From positions 2,542,001-2,606,000 of the forward strand of contig NZ_CP014228.1 in NCBI RefSeq assembly GCF_001553565.1: DNA of 64,000 nucleotides. Reading direction: 5' to 3'. This stretch comes from Actinomyces radicidentis (lineage in GTDB: Bacteria > Actinomycetota > Actinomycetes > Actinomycetales > Actinomycetaceae). Of this stretch, positions 26,784 through 37,212 are shown in pieces; position 1 is the first letter of the stretch; every line of letters begins with the position of its first letter. The notes beneath the pieces are model-generated. The model ran no database searches, was not told the DNA's origin, and saw only the letters and a program-made list of their open reading frames with translations. Position numbers and translations under genes: made by a program.

Positions 26784-28094
26784 GTGATCTGGCTCCACCT
26801 CCTCGTCGTCCTGCTCTTCATCTTCATCGGCGCGCGCTTCGGCGGTATCGGGATCGGGCTCGCCGGTGCGGCCGGCATCCTCGTCCTCGCGGCCACCGGC
26901 GTCACGGTGACGACCGACGACGTGCCCTGGTCCGTCGTCGGCATCATCATGGCGGTCATCTGCACCGTCGCCGCGCTCCAGGTGGTCGGCGCCATGGACC
27001 ACCTGGTCCACCTCACGGCCGTCCTCCTGCGCAACCACCCGAACCAGATCACCTACCTGGCTCCGCTGGTCACCTTCCTCATGTCCATGATGTGCGGCAC
27101 GGGGCACACCGCCTACTCCGTCATCCCCGTCATCGTCGACGTCGCCAAGGAGCACGGCATCCGGCCCTCGCGGCCGCTGTCGATCGCGGTCGTCGCCTCC
27201 CAGATCGGCGTGGCCGCCTCGCCCATCTCGGCGGCCATGGTCGCCCTCGTCGTCGCTCTCGAGCCGCTGCACGTCGGTTACCTCCAGTGCCTCGCGATCG
27301 TCATCCCGACCACCTTCATCGGCTGCGCCGTCGGCGCCGTCGTCGCCGCCCGCCAGGGCAAGGAGCTGGGGGACGACCCGGTCTACAAGGACCGCATAAG
27401 CAAGGGCCTCGTGAAGCCCTCCGCCGCCGCGGACGAGAACTACTCCGCGCCGAAGGGCGCCATCGCCGGCCTGTGGATCTTCGTCGTCGCCCTCGTCCTC
27501 GCCGTCGCCTACGCGACGGTCTCCTCCGACGAGCTCGGCATCTGGGACAACCCGCCGATGGGCTCCACCGCCGCCATCATGCTCATCATGATGACCGCTG
27601 CGGCCGTCATCTGCCTCGTCGCCAAGAAGCCGATGGGCTCGATCCCGCAGCAGGACACCTACCGCGCCGGCATGACCGCTGCCGTCTGCATCATGGGCCT
27701 GGCGTGGCTGGGCAACACCTTCGTCAACGCCTACTCGGACCAGATCTCCAGCGCGCTGTCCGGCCCGCTGCAGTCGCAGCCCTGGCTCGCCGCCGTGTTC
27801 TTCTACTTCGCCGCGCCGCTCATGTTCTCGCACGCGGCGACGACGGCGGCCTTCATGCCGCTCATGGTCAAGCTGAGCCTCCCGGCCACGGCGCTCGTCG
27901 CCTCCTACCCGGCGGTCGCGAACTACTACCTCCTGCCGAACTACCCCACGACCATCGCCGCCATGGAGATGGACGACACGGGCTCCACGCGCGTCGGCAA
28001 GAACGTCTTCGCCCACCCCTTCGTGCTCCCGGGCACGGTCTCCATCGTCGTCTGCATCGCGCTCGGCTTCCTCCTGGCGCCGATCGTCCTCTGA
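26784..28094 (+). CDS. dcuA: Anaerobic C4-dicarboxylate transporter, DcuA/DcuB family
   Basis: A 436-residue membrane carrier exchanging or importing fumarate, malate, aspartate and succinate. Strong segment matches with E. coli DcuA: FIGARFGGIGIGLAGAAG, SIAVVASQIGVAASPISAA, MTAAVCIMGLAWLGNTFV, SHAATTAAFMPL, MDDTGSTRVGKNVFAHPF. I choose GTG 26784 because GAAGGA (26771-26776) is seven bases upstream and the protein then begins at the same point as E. coli DcuA; GTG 26769 is the alternative. Suggests fumarate respiration or succinate-forming fermentation, or aspartate uptake. Single gene ended by a hairpin. Confidence 0.93.
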   Translation: MIWLHLLVVLLFIFIGARFGGIGIGLAGAAGILVLAATGVTVTTDDVPWSVVGIIMAVICTVAALQVVGAMDHLVHLTAVLLRNHPNQITYLAPLVTFLMSMMCGTGHTAYSVIPVIVDVAKEHGIRPSRPLSIAVVASQIGVAASPISAAMVALVVALEPLHVGYLQCLAIVIPTTFIGCAVGAVVAARQGKELGDDPVYKDRISKGLVKPSAAADENYSAPKGAIAGLWIFVVALVLAVAYATVSSDELGIWDNPPMGSTAAIMLIMMTAAAVICLVAKKPMGSIPQQDTYRAGMTAAVCIMGLAWLGNTFVNAYSDQISSALSGPLQSQPWLAAVFFYFAAPLMFSHAATTAAFMPLMVKLSLPATALVASYPAVANYYLLPNYPTTIAAMEMDDTGSTRVGKNVFAHPFVLPGTVSIVVCIALGFLLAPIVL

Positions 28095-28114
28095 GCGCTC
28101 CGCTCTCCTGATCC

Positions 28115-28150
28115 CGGTGCCCCGGTCCTGGTGCGAGGGCCGGGGCACCG
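28115..28150 (+). terminator. Hairpin after dcuA
   Basis: Eleven-bp perfect stem (28115-28125 with 28140-28150) and 14-base loop that can pair further, 20 bases past the dcuA stop. Confidence 0.75.
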
Positions 28151-28266
28151 TCCTATCCGCGCTTGCCTGCGCCTCTCCCCCACGTAGCCACGCACCCCTG
28201 CGGGACGTGGCGAGCTCTCGGAACCTGTCTCCGGGCACGATGCCGCGTGGTAGAACCAGCGACACC

Positions 28267-28767
28267 GTGACCGACACTGACACCGGCGCCGAGGTGACGG
28301 CCCTGGACCGTCTGCAGTTCATCGTCTTCGGCTTCGTCTCCCGGCCGAGCTCCGAGGTCTACGAGGCCGTCGTCGATCCGGAGCAGATCTCCCGCTACTT
28401 CACGACGGGAGGGGCGGACGGCCGCCTCGAGCCCGGCAACGAGGTCACCTGGGACTTCGCCGACTTCCCGGGCCGCTTCCCCGTGACGCCCGTTGAGGCC
28501 GAGCCGGGGCGATGCGTCGTCATCGAGTGGGGCGCCGCGGAGTCGACGACGGCCGACGGCACCGCGACCACCAGGGTGACCTTCACCTTCGAGCCCGTCG
28601 GCGGCGACGCGCGCACCAAGGTGACGATCGCCGAGGACGGCTGGCGCGTCACCCGCGACGGCGCGGCGGCCGCCTTCGGCAACTCGATGGGCTGGACCGG
28701 GTTCCTCGCGGCCCTCAAGGTGTGGATGGTGCACGGCATCAACCTCCGCGAGGGCTTCTACGCCTGA
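28267..28767 (+). CDS. START-like (SRPBCC, AHSA1-type) domain protein
   Basis: A 166-residue protein with the helix-grip fold typical of Aha1/SRPBCC proteins: FGFVSRPSSEVYEAVVDPEQISRYFTTG-type opening (residues 18-45), GNEVTWDFADFPGRFPVTP, then the WRVTRDGAAAAFGNSMGWTGFLAALKVWMVHG closing helix region (described, not one motif). Such domains bind hydrophobic ligands; the biochemical role is unknown. Start is uncertain: GTG 28267 or ATG 28240; neither has a clear ribosome site or -10 box. Confidence 0.75.
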   Translation: MTDTDTGAEVTALDRLQFIVFGFVSRPSSEVYEAVVDPEQISRYFTTGGADGRLEPGNEVTWDFADFPGRFPVTPVEAEPGRCVVIEWGAAESTTADGTATTRVTFTFEPVGGDARTKVTIAEDGWRVTRDGAAAAFGNSMGWTGFLAALKVWMVHGINLREGFYA

Positions 28768-28869
28768 GCGGTGCGGCCGTGCCGGTGTCGCCGCTCACGC
28801 TGCGGAGGACGCCCGGCGCCCTTACCGTGGGAGGCACGGTGCCGACGACGGCACCCGGAAGGAGACACC

Positions 28870-29346
28870 ATGAAGATCGTCGACAACGGCCCCCAGCCGA
28901 ACGCCTTCGACATCGAGACGGCGACGCGCGAGAACGAGAACTACCGGACCACCGCCTGGACCGGCAAGTACTTGCAGGTCACCCTCATGTCCATCCCCGT
29001 GGGCTCCTCGATCGGCCTCGAGGCGCACCCCGACACGGACCAGTTCCTCCGGCTCGACGCCGGTCAGGGCCGGTGCGTCATGGGTCCGGCCGAGGACGAG
29101 CTCACCTTCGAGCAGGAGGTCACGGACGGCTGGTCCGTGCAGGTCCCCGCCGGCACCTGGCACGACATCATCAACACCGGCGACGAGCCGATGCAGGTCT
29201 ACGCCGTCTACGCCCCCAGCCACCACGCGCAGGGCATCGTCCAGGCGACCGCCGAGTACGCGGAGAAGGACGAGGAGTCCGGCAAGGACACCCCGCCGGA
29301 GTGGACGGTCCAGCCCGACGACGCCGCTGACGACGAGCACGCCTGA
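28870..29346 (+). CDS. Cupin-domain protein
   Basis: A 158-residue protein with one beta-barrel cupin. Metal-site motif 1 is GSSIGLEAHPDTDQFLRLDAGQG (residues 42-64, shown by parts: the ligands are His50, Gln54-like position and Glu48), motif 2 VPAGTWHDIINTGDEP with His. The C-terminus is acidic (DDAADDEHA). ATG 28870 follows AAGGAG at 28859-28864. Small cupins of this kind may be isomerases, dioxygenases or binding proteins; not assignable. Confidence 0.82.
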   Translation: MKIVDNGPQPNAFDIETATRENENYRTTAWTGKYLQVTLMSIPVGSSIGLEAHPDTDQFLRLDAGQGRCVMGPAEDELTFEQEVTDGWSVQVPAGTWHDIINTGDEPMQVYAVYAPSHHAQGIVQATAEYAEKDEESGKDTPPEWTVQPDDAADDEHA

Positions 29347-29362
29347 TCACTCGGTGCGAGAC

Positions 29363-29404
29363 GGCGTGAGGGGCTCATCCGGCATCGGATGAGCCCCTCA
29401 CGCC
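29363..29404. terminator. Bidirectional hairpin between cupin and SDR genes
   Basis: Perfect 18-bp stem (29363-29380 with 29387-29404), loop GGCATC, between convergent genes. Confidence 0.85.
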
Positions 29405-29426
29405 ACCGTGGGGACGAGCCTGGCGC

Positions 29427-30155
29427 TCACACCAGGGAGGCGCCGCCGTCGACGTAGAGCGTCTGACCCGTGATGAAGCCGGCCGTCATGAGGAAGAGGT
29501 ACGCGTCGGCGACCTCGCCGATGGTCGCGGTACGCCGCAGGGGGAAGGACTCGGCCATGTGACGGCGGGTCGCCTCCAGGTCCTCGGGCGGCACGTCGCG
29601 CCACAGGGGCGTCGGCGTCCACGCCGGTGCGACGGCGTTGACGCGGGCGCCGGGCGCGAGCTCGACGGCGAGCCCGCGCACCATCGTGGAGATGGCCTGG
29701 TTGCCGATGATGGCTCCCGAGGCGCCCTGCGGAGTGCCTCCGGCGCCCGCGGTGAGCGTGAGGCTCCCGCCCTCCCGGAGGTGCGGGGCGGCGGCGCGCG
29801 CGATCGTCAGGCTCGCGGTGAACTTGCCCTCGATCGTCCGGATAATCTCCTCCACCGGCGCCGAGAGGAACCCGCCTCCCATGGCGCCGCCGACGGTGGA
29901 GACGAGGTGGTCGAGCTCGCCGACGCGCTCGAAGAGCTCAGCGGCGGAGGCCGGGTCCGAGGCGTCCAGGGCATGCCCCGTCACCGGTGCCGTCGAGTCC
30001 ATGGCGTCGACGACGCGGTGGAGCTTGTCCTCGTCGCGCCCGACGAGGACCAGTTCTGAGCCCTGCTCCGCGGCCTTCCTCGCGACCTCGAGCCCGAAGC
30101 CGGAGGTCCCTCCGATGACGACGACGGTGGTGCCGGACAGTGCTGAGCTGGTCAT
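29427..30155 (-). CDS. Non-classical short-chain dehydrogenase/reductase
   Basis: A 242-residue Rossmann protein. The dinucleotide motif VIGGTSGFGLEVA (residues 13-25) and the C-terminal GFITGQTLYVDGGASLV are typical SDR. The active site is not: where the family has Ser ... Tyr-x-x-x-Lys this protein reads LTAGAGGTPQGASGAIIGNQAIS, with no Tyr or Lys, and the NNAG motif is STVGGAMG. It may bind NADP(H) without classical catalysis or use other residues. ATG 30155 has GGGGA upstream. Single gene diverging from the M1-like peptidase. Confidence 0.85.
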   Translation of the reverse strand: MTSSALSGTTVVVIGGTSGFGLEVARKAAEQGSELVLVGRDEDKLHRVVDAMDSTAPVTGHALDASDPASAAELFERVGELDHLVSTVGGAMGGGFLSAPVEEIIRTIEGKFTASLTIARAAAPHLREGGSLTLTAGAGGTPQGASGAIIGNQAISTMVRGLAVELAPGARVNAVAPAWTPTPLWRDVPPEDLEATRRHMAESFPLRRTATIGEVADAYLFLMTAGFITGQTLYVDGGASLV

Positions 30156-30254
30156 GTGGTCGAGTCCCCGTTTGCACGACGTCCGTGCGGGCGCCGTGCT
30201 CGCCGTGATCTTAGACCGGCCGACTGGTCCTGCACGGACCGGCAGCCGCGGTGC

Positions 30255-30260
30255 TTGAAT
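30255..30260 (+). promoter_or_regulatory. Leaderless -10 box (TTGAAT)
   Basis: Ends seven bases before the ATG at 30268. It overlaps an in-frame ATG at 30259, which makes the downstream ATG the better start. Confidence 0.5.
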
Positions 30261-30267
30261 GGCTGCC

Positions 30268-31437
30268 ATGAGGCTGGGGCTCGACGTCACGCTGGATCCC
30301 GACACCCGTGTCATCGAGGCGGCGGCCCTTCTGGACGGGTTCAGCGAGTTCTTCCTGCACCGCGCGCTCACGATCCGCACGGAGGCGCCCGGGGACCTCG
30401 TGGCGTCCCAGACGGTGTGCCCCTTCCTCGACGAGGACGCCACCGCGTGGACCGTCGCACCCGCGCACGAGGGGCCGGTGAGGATCTCGTACCGGGGTGC
30501 GCTGCCTGCGGACCTCGCCGAGGGGACGAACCTCATCGAGGCCGACCGCCTCGAGCTCTCGCTGTACTCGGCATGGTTCCCCGTCCCTGCGGACCTCGGC
30601 GCCTTCGCCTGGACGCTCCGGCTGCACTTGTCCGACGGCTGGACCGCGGTCTCCAACGGCCGGGCTGTTCCGGGCGGATTCGAGTCCGACGAGGCCGCCA
30701 CTACCGGTGACGTCGTCGTCGCCGCCTCGCCGACGGTGCTCGTCGAGGAGGTCGATGGGCTGGCCCGCGTGGTCCAGGTCGGTCGGGGCTCGTCGCTCGC
30801 GGCGTCCGTCGGTGCGCTCTCGCGCAGCGCGCTCGAGCGGCTGGGCAGCGCGTACGGCGTGCTCGACGTCGTCGACCCGATGACGATCGTCTTCACGAAC
30901 CGCGGGGGCTACGCCTACAGCCGCCTTCCCGCGATCTTCCTGGCCGGCGCCGGTACCGGGGACGCCTCGCGGGACCTGCACACGGTGCTCCACGAGCTCG
31001 GCCACCTGCGGTGGAGCGTCGCGCCGGCGGACGGCGTCGAGGACTGGCTCAATGAGGCGCTCGCCGAGTACAGCGCCCTGTGGCTGAGTCGGGAGCTCCT
31101 CGGAGCCGGGTTCGCCGCGAGGCTCCTCGACGGCTACCGCGACGTCGCGCAAAGGGCGGCCTCGCCGGCCGTCGTCGAGATGGGCGCGGACCAGGAGCAG
31201 TCCTTCTACGCCAACAAGTACGCCCGCGGGGCGCTGCTCTTCGACCACCTCGGGAAGGCGCTCGGCTGGGAGCGCTGCAACGCGGTGCTCTCCGCGTGGC
31301 ACGGTCAGTGGGCGGCCACCGGTGGTGCGACGACGCAGTCACTCCTCGACGTGATCGGGCAGGAGGACGCGGATGCCATGGAGGCGGTCCGGTGCTGCAT
31401 CACGACGGAGTCATGGGACGGGACCTGGCACGTCTGA
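30268..31437 (+). CDS. M1-like gluzincin metallopeptidase, short form
   Basis: A 389-residue cytosolic protein without signal peptide. Residues 1-180 are beta-rich, recalling the N-terminal domain of M1 peptidases. The zinc site is VLHELGHLRWS (HELGH at 242-246) followed by DWLNEALAEYSAL with the third ligand Glu263. The gap of 16 residues is two shorter than the 18 of classical M1 enzymes, and no GAMEN motif is seen (YAYSRLPAIFLAG takes that place). The ERAP-like C-terminal domain is absent. So a reduced M1 relative; substrate unknown. Confidence 0.75.
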   Translation: MRLGLDVTLDPDTRVIEAAALLDGFSEFFLHRALTIRTEAPGDLVASQTVCPFLDEDATAWTVAPAHEGPVRISYRGALPADLAEGTNLIEADRLELSLYSAWFPVPADLGAFAWTLRLHLSDGWTAVSNGRAVPGGFESDEAATTGDVVVAASPTVLVEEVDGLARVVQVGRGSSLAASVGALSRSALERLGSAYGVLDVVDPMTIVFTNRGGYAYSRLPAIFLAGAGTGDASRDLHTVLHELGHLRWSVAPADGVEDWLNEALAEYSALWLSRELLGAGFAARLLDGYRDVAQRAASPAVVEMGADQEQSFYANKYARGALLFDHLGKALGWERCNAVLSAWHGQWAATGGATTQSLLDVIGQEDADAMEAVRCCITTESWDGTWHV

Positions 31438-31483
31438 CGCTGCGGATCGTTCAGCACCGTCAACTGCGCGTCGGGGCACGAGA

Positions 31484-31510
31484 AAACCGCCGCGATCATC
31501 GCGGCGGTTT
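31484..31510. terminator. Bidirectional terminator between peptidase gene and tRNA-Pro
   Basis: Eleven-bp stem (31484-31494 with 31500-31510), five-base loop, flanked by A/T runs on both sides (TTTT on the minus strand), the most canonical intrinsic terminator of the window. Confidence 0.85.
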
Positions 31511-31516
31511 CATCCG

Positions 31517-31590
31517 TCGGGCTGGCGGGATTTGAACCCACGACCCCCTGACCCCCAGTCAGGTGCGCTACCAAGCTGCGCCACAGCCCG
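31517..31590 (-). tRNA. tRNA-Pro (anticodon GGG)
   Basis: Cloverleaf on the minus strand: acceptor CGGGCTG/CAGCCCG, D-arm GCGCAGC-TTGGTA-GCGC, anticodon stem CCTGA/TCAGG with loop CTGGGGG (GGG), T-arm with GTTCAAATC. CCA is not encoded. A -10 TAATGT lies at 31627-31632, about 37 bases upstream. Confidence 0.95.
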
Positions 31591-31764
31591 TTGCCTCGCG
31601 GACCAGGTCCGCTCGGAACGTGTAGAACATTAGCCCATCACCCGCTCGCCCCCGAAATCGAGGATCGGTGACGCCGGTCACCGCCGGAGTCGGCGGTGCA
31701 CCCGCCGCGGCCAGGACGTCCCGATCTCGCGGTCACGATGTCCCGATATCGGCCGACGGAGGCC

Positions 31765-32979
31765 TCAGGCGGTGGCGTTCCAGGCCTTCATACCGCCCTC
31801 GAGGTTGGTGAGCGGGCCGGTGTAGCCCGCGGCCTCGAGCGCGGCGATGGCACGGGCGGAGCGCACGCCGGCGGCGCAGTGGACGATCATCTCCTTGGAC
31901 GGGTCGAGCTCGGCGGTGTGCAGGGCGACCTCGCCCAGCGGGATGCGCAGGGAGCCGTCGATGGCGTCGAGCGCGACCTCGTTGGGCTCGCGCACGTCGA
32001 GGAGCGTGAAGTCCTCCCCGATCGTCTCCCCCGCGGCCAGGCGGGCGCGCAGCTGCTCGGCGGTGATCTCGTTCATGGGGTTCTCCTCCTCGCCCGGAAT
32101 CCCGGGCAGTCGGACGCCGCAGAAGGCGTCGTAGTCGATGAGCTCGATGGTCTCAGGATCCACCCCGCACACGGGGCAGTCGGGGTTCTTCGCGACGGGC
32201 AGCTCGGCGCCACGCGCGTCCCACGCGTTGAGCATGAGCATGCGGCCGATGAGCGGGCGCGCACCGCCGATGATGAGCTTGAGGGCCTCCGTGGCCTGCA
32301 TGGTGCCGATGATGCCGGGCATGACCCCCAGCACGCCGCCCTCCGCGCAGGAGGGCACGGCGCCCGGCTCCGGAGGGACCGGGTGGATGCAGCGGTAGCA
32401 GGGCCCGCGGCGCCCGTCGAGGACCGTCACCTGACCGTCGGAGCGGAACACCGCCCCGTGGACGAGCGGGATCCCGAGCCGGACGCAGGCGTCGTTGAGA
32501 AGGTAGCGGGTCGGGAAGTTGTCGGTGCCGTCGATGACGACGTCCCAGCCGGCGAGGAGCTCGAGCGCGTTCTCGCTCGTCACCGAGGCGCGCGTCGCCA
32601 CGACCTTGACGTCCGGGTTGAGGGCCTCGACGCGCTCCCGTGCCGAGGCGACCTTGACCTGTCCCTGACCCGCGGTCGTGTGCAGGATCTGGCGCTGCAG
32701 GTTGGAGAGGTCGACGACGTCGTCGTCGATGATCCCGAGCGTGCCCACGCCGGCGGCCGCAAGGTACAGGGCGGCCGGCGAGCCGAGGGCGCCGGCGCCG
32801 ACGAGGAGGACCCGTGCGGCCCGGATCCGCTCCTGGCCGCGCATTCCGACCTCGGGGACGAGGACGTTGCGGGAGTAGCGGCGCTTCTCGGCGTCGGTGA
32901 GCGGCCGCAGCCGGCCCTCGGGGATGATCGAGTCCCCGGGGCCGGCTGCGCGTGTGTCAGCGGCTGCGGTGCGGCTCAT
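31765..32979 (-). CDS. moeZ: Sulfur-carrier adenylyltransferase/sulfurtransferase (MoeB/ThiF + rhodanese)
   Basis: A 404-residue two-domain enzyme. The E1-like ThiF domain (residues 25-290) has the ATP-binding GAGALGSPAALYLAAAGVG, the DDDVVDLSNLQRQILH segment, GTDNFPTRYLLND, and zinc-binding CYRCIHP ... CPVCG. The rhodanese domain (300-404) has the active-site loop HCAAGVRSARA with Cys. It activates the C-terminal Gly-Gly of small sulfur carriers (MoaD, CysO, ThiS) and transfers sulfur. No molybdopterin or thiamine gene lies beside it. ATG 32979 chosen over a long Arg-rich upstream frame. Confidence 0.92.
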   Translation of the reverse strand: MSRTAAADTRAAGPGDSIIPEGRLRPLTDAEKRRYSRNVLVPEVGMRGQERIRAARVLLVGAGALGSPAALYLAAAGVGTLGIIDDDVVDLSNLQRQILHTTAGQGQVKVASARERVEALNPDVKVVATRASVTSENALELLAGWDVVIDGTDNFPTRYLLNDACVRLGIPLVHGAVFRSDGQVTVLDGRRGPCYRCIHPVPPEPGAVPSCAEGGVLGVMPGIIGTMQATEALKLIIGGARPLIGRMLMLNAWDARGAELPVAKNPDCPVCGVDPETIELIDYDAFCGVRLPGIPGEEENPMNEITAEQLRARLAAGETIGEDFTLLDVREPNEVALDAIDGSLRIPLGEVALHTAELDPSKEMIVHCAAGVRSARAIAALEAAGYTGPLTNLEGGMKAWNATA

Positions 32980-33005
32980 GCGGTGCGCCAGAGCGACCCG
33001 GCGCC

Positions 33006-34661
<1,656 letters not shown>

Positions 34662-34739
34662 GGTGCCAGTCTAGGGCGGCGGCCCTGGCGCGCCCACCGC
34701 CGTCGGTCCCGGTGCGGGGCCGTTCGTCAGGAGCGAGAG

Positions 34740-34770
34740 CGGCGCCGTCGTCAGGGAGACGACGGCGCCG
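34740..34770 (-). terminator. Hairpin after cmk-der
   Basis: Perfect 13-bp stem (34740-34752 with 34758-34770) and five-base loop, 49 bases beyond the der stop. Confidence 0.75.
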
Positions 34771-34818
34771 GACCTTCACGTGCGCGCCCCGGGCTGAGAC
34801 GCCTCGGGGCTGGGCGGC

Positions 34819-36978
34819 TCAGCGGCGGGAGCGGCGCTCGCGCGCGCGGACCCCGATCTGGATCGGCGAGCCGACGAAGCCGAACTCCTCGCGCAGGCGA
34901 CGCTCGATGAAACGGCGGTAGCCCGGGTCGAGGAAGCCGGTCGTGAAGATGACGATGCGCGGCGGCGCCGTCTGCACCTGGGTGGCGAAGAGGATGCGGG
35001 GCTGCTTGCCGCCGCGCAGCGGGTGCGGCGTCGCGGACTGCAGCTCGCCGAGGAAGCCGTTGAGGCGCCCGGTGGGGATGCGGGTGGTCCAGCCCTCCAT
35101 GGCGGCGTCGAGCGCGCGCACGAGGCGGTTCGTGTGCCAGCCGGTGCGGGCCGCGAGGTTGATGTGGGGCGCCCAGGCGACGTGCGCGAGGTCGTGCTCG
35201 ACCTCCCATCCCAGCTGCGCCTGACGGTCCTCGTCGACGAGGTCCCACTTGTTGTTGACGAGGACGAGGCCGCGCCCGGCGTCGACGACCTGTTGGATGA
35301 TGCGGACGTCCTGCTCGCTGATGGGCTCGGAGGCGTCGAGGAGGACGACGGCGACCTCGGCCTTCTCGATGGCGCCCTGGGTGCGCAGCACGGCGTAGTA
35401 GTCGGCACCGCGGGACTGCTTGACACGGCGACGGATGCCGGCGGTGTCGATGAAGAGCCACTGGCGGCCGTCGAGCTCGATGACCTCGTCCACGGGGTCG
35501 CGGGTGGTGCCAGCGAGCTCGTTGACGACGACCCGCTCGGACCCGGCGATCGCGTTGAGGAGGCTCGACTTGCCGACGTTGGGGCGGCCGACGAGCGCGA
35601 TGCGGGCGAGGTCGCCGTCGGGGGCGGGGCCGGCGACGGCGGAGACCTCGGGGAGGACCTCCATGGCGGCGTCGAGGACGTCGCCGGAGCCGCGGCCGTG
35701 GAGGGCGGAGACCGGGTAGGGCTCGCCGAGGCCGAGGTTCCACAGGGCGGCGGTGTCGCCCTCCTGCGCCGGGGAGTCGACCTTGTTGGCGGCGAGGACG
35801 ACGGGCTTGCCGGAGCGGCGCAGCATCTTGACGACCTGCGCGTCCGTGTCGGTGATGCCGACCTGGGCGTCGACGACGAGGAGGACGGCGTCGGCCATCT
35901 CGACGGCGACCTCCGCCTGGGTGGCGACGGCCTCGTCGAGGCCCTGGACGTCGAGCTCCCAGCCGCCGGTGTCGACGATGGTGAAGCGGCGTCCGGCCCA
36001 CTCGGCCGGGTAGGAGACGCGGTCGCGGGTGACGCCGGGGGTGTCCTGGACGACGGCGACGCGCTTGCCGAGGACGCGGTTGACGAGGGTGGACTTGCCG
36101 ACGTTGGGGCGGCCGACGACGGCGAGGACGGGCAGGCCCATCTCGATGCCCTCGTCGGCGGCGGGGACCTCCTCGCCCGAGAGCAGCGCGAGGTCCTCGT
36201 CGTCGAGCTCGTAGTCGGACAGGCCGGCGCGCAGGGCCTCGGCGCGCAGGCGGTCCTCCTCGTCGCGGGCGGCCGCGGCGTCGACGGCCTCCTCGATGAG
36301 GTCGAGGACGTGCTCGACGACCTCGTCGAGGGTCATGCGGCTCGTGTCGACGAGGGTGACGCCGTCGGGGGCGGTGAGGAACTGGGAGACGGTGGCGTCG
36401 TCCTCGTCGCGGCGGACCACCTGGTCGCGCAGGGCGGCGGCGTCGACGGCCTTGCCGGCGGCCTCGAGCTCGGTGGCGCGGCGGGTGAGGCGGGCCTCCT
36501 CGGAGGCGGTGACGAGGAGGCGCACGTCGGCGTCCGGGGCGATGACGGTCGTGATGTCGCGGCCCTCGGCGACGATGCCGGCGCCGTCGGAGAAGGAGGA
36601 GGCGTCGCCGACGGACTCGGCGTGGATGATCTCCTGCTGGAGGCGCCCCAGCTCAGCGCGGACCTCGAGGTTGGTGGCGACCTTGGAGACGACGGTGGCG
36701 ACGTGCGGGTCGCGGATGGCGACGCTGACGTCCTCGCCGTCGCAGGTGACGCCGGGGGCCTCGGGGTCGAGCCCCATGTCGAGCGGCATGGTCTCGACGG
36801 CGCGGGCGACGGCGGTGGCGTCGTCGAGGTCGACGCCGGAGCGCTCGCACCACCAGGCGGCGGCCCGGTACATGGCGCCGGTGTCGAGGTAGGCGAGGCC
36901 GAGCTCGGAGGCGACGCGCTTGGAGACGGTCGACTTGCCCGAGCCGGACGGTCCGTCGATGGCGACGACGATTCCCAT
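34819..36978 (-). CDS. der: Fused cytidylate kinase / ribosome-biogenesis GTPase Der
   Basis: A 719-residue bifunctional protein. Residues 1-225 are CMP kinase: P-loop [38 protein letters not shown] 50-residue acidic linker follows. Residues 275-719 are Der/EngA: two G domains with [11 protein letters not shown] and [11 protein letters not shown] (G1), DTPGVTRD and [11 protein letters not shown] (G2/G3), ANKVD and NNKWD (G4), then the KH-like C-terminal domain. It phosphorylates CMP/dCMP and assembles the 50S subunit. The fusion occurs in several Actinobacteria where separate genes sit adjacent (Rv1712-Rv1713). ATG 36978. Confidence 0.96.
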   Translation of the reverse strand: MGIVVAIDGPSGSGKSTVSKRVASELGLAYLDTGAMYRAAAWWCERSGVDLDDATAVARAVETMPLDMGLDPEAPGVTCDGEDVSVAIRDPHVATVVSKVATNLEVRAELGRLQQEIIHAESVGDASSFSDGAGIVAEGRDITTVIAPDADVRLLVTASEEARLTRRATELEAAGKAVDAAALRDQVVRRDEDDATVSQFLTAPDGVTLVDTSRMTLDEVVEHVLDLIEEAVDAAAARDEEDRLRAEALRAGLSDYELDDEDLALLSGEEVPAADEGIEMGLPVLAVVGRPNVGKSTLVNRVLGKRVAVVQDTPGVTRDRVSYPAEWAGRRFTIVDTGGWELDVQGLDEAVATQAEVAVEMADAVLLVVDAQVGITDTDAQVVKMLRRSGKPVVLAANKVDSPAQEGDTAALWNLGLGEPYPVSALHGRGSGDVLDAAMEVLPEVSAVAGPAPDGDLARIALVGRPNVGKSSLLNAIAGSERVVVNELAGTTRDPVDEVIELDGRQWLFIDTAGIRRRVKQSRGADYYAVLRTQGAIEKAEVAVVLLDASEPISEQDVRIIQQVVDAGRGLVLVNNKWDLVDEDRQAQLGWEVEHDLAHVAWAPHINLAARTGWHTNRLVRALDAAMEGWTTRIPTGRLNGFLGELQSATPHPLRGGKQPRILFATQVQTAPPRIVIFTTGFLDPGYRRFIERRLREEFGFVGSPIQIGVRARERRSRR

Positions 36979-37149
36979 GGGTGCCTCCTGGAGGGTGTCC
37001 TGACGCCGGTCAGGTGCGGGCCCGGGGTCCCGGGCGGATATCCGCGGCCAAGCCTGCCATGCGGGCGCCCGCGCGCGGCCCCGCGCCCCTCATGAGATCG
37101 CGCACCCGCCCCTCTGGCCTGCCCTCCCCGTGGTCGACCGTCAAACGCA

Positions 37150-37189
37150 CGCTCGACCGCCTGATTTCCGGGAATCAGACGGTCGAGCG
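37150..37189 (-). terminator. Long hairpin after tyrA
   Basis: A 17-bp stem (37150-37166 with 37173-37189), perfect in minus-strand RNA with one G-U pair, six-base loop; a short TTT follows. The 234-base gap 36979-37212 holds only this and the cmk-der promoter; no gene seen. Confidence 0.8.
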
Positions 37190-37212
37190 GTGCATTGCCG
37201 GTCGACCAGGGA

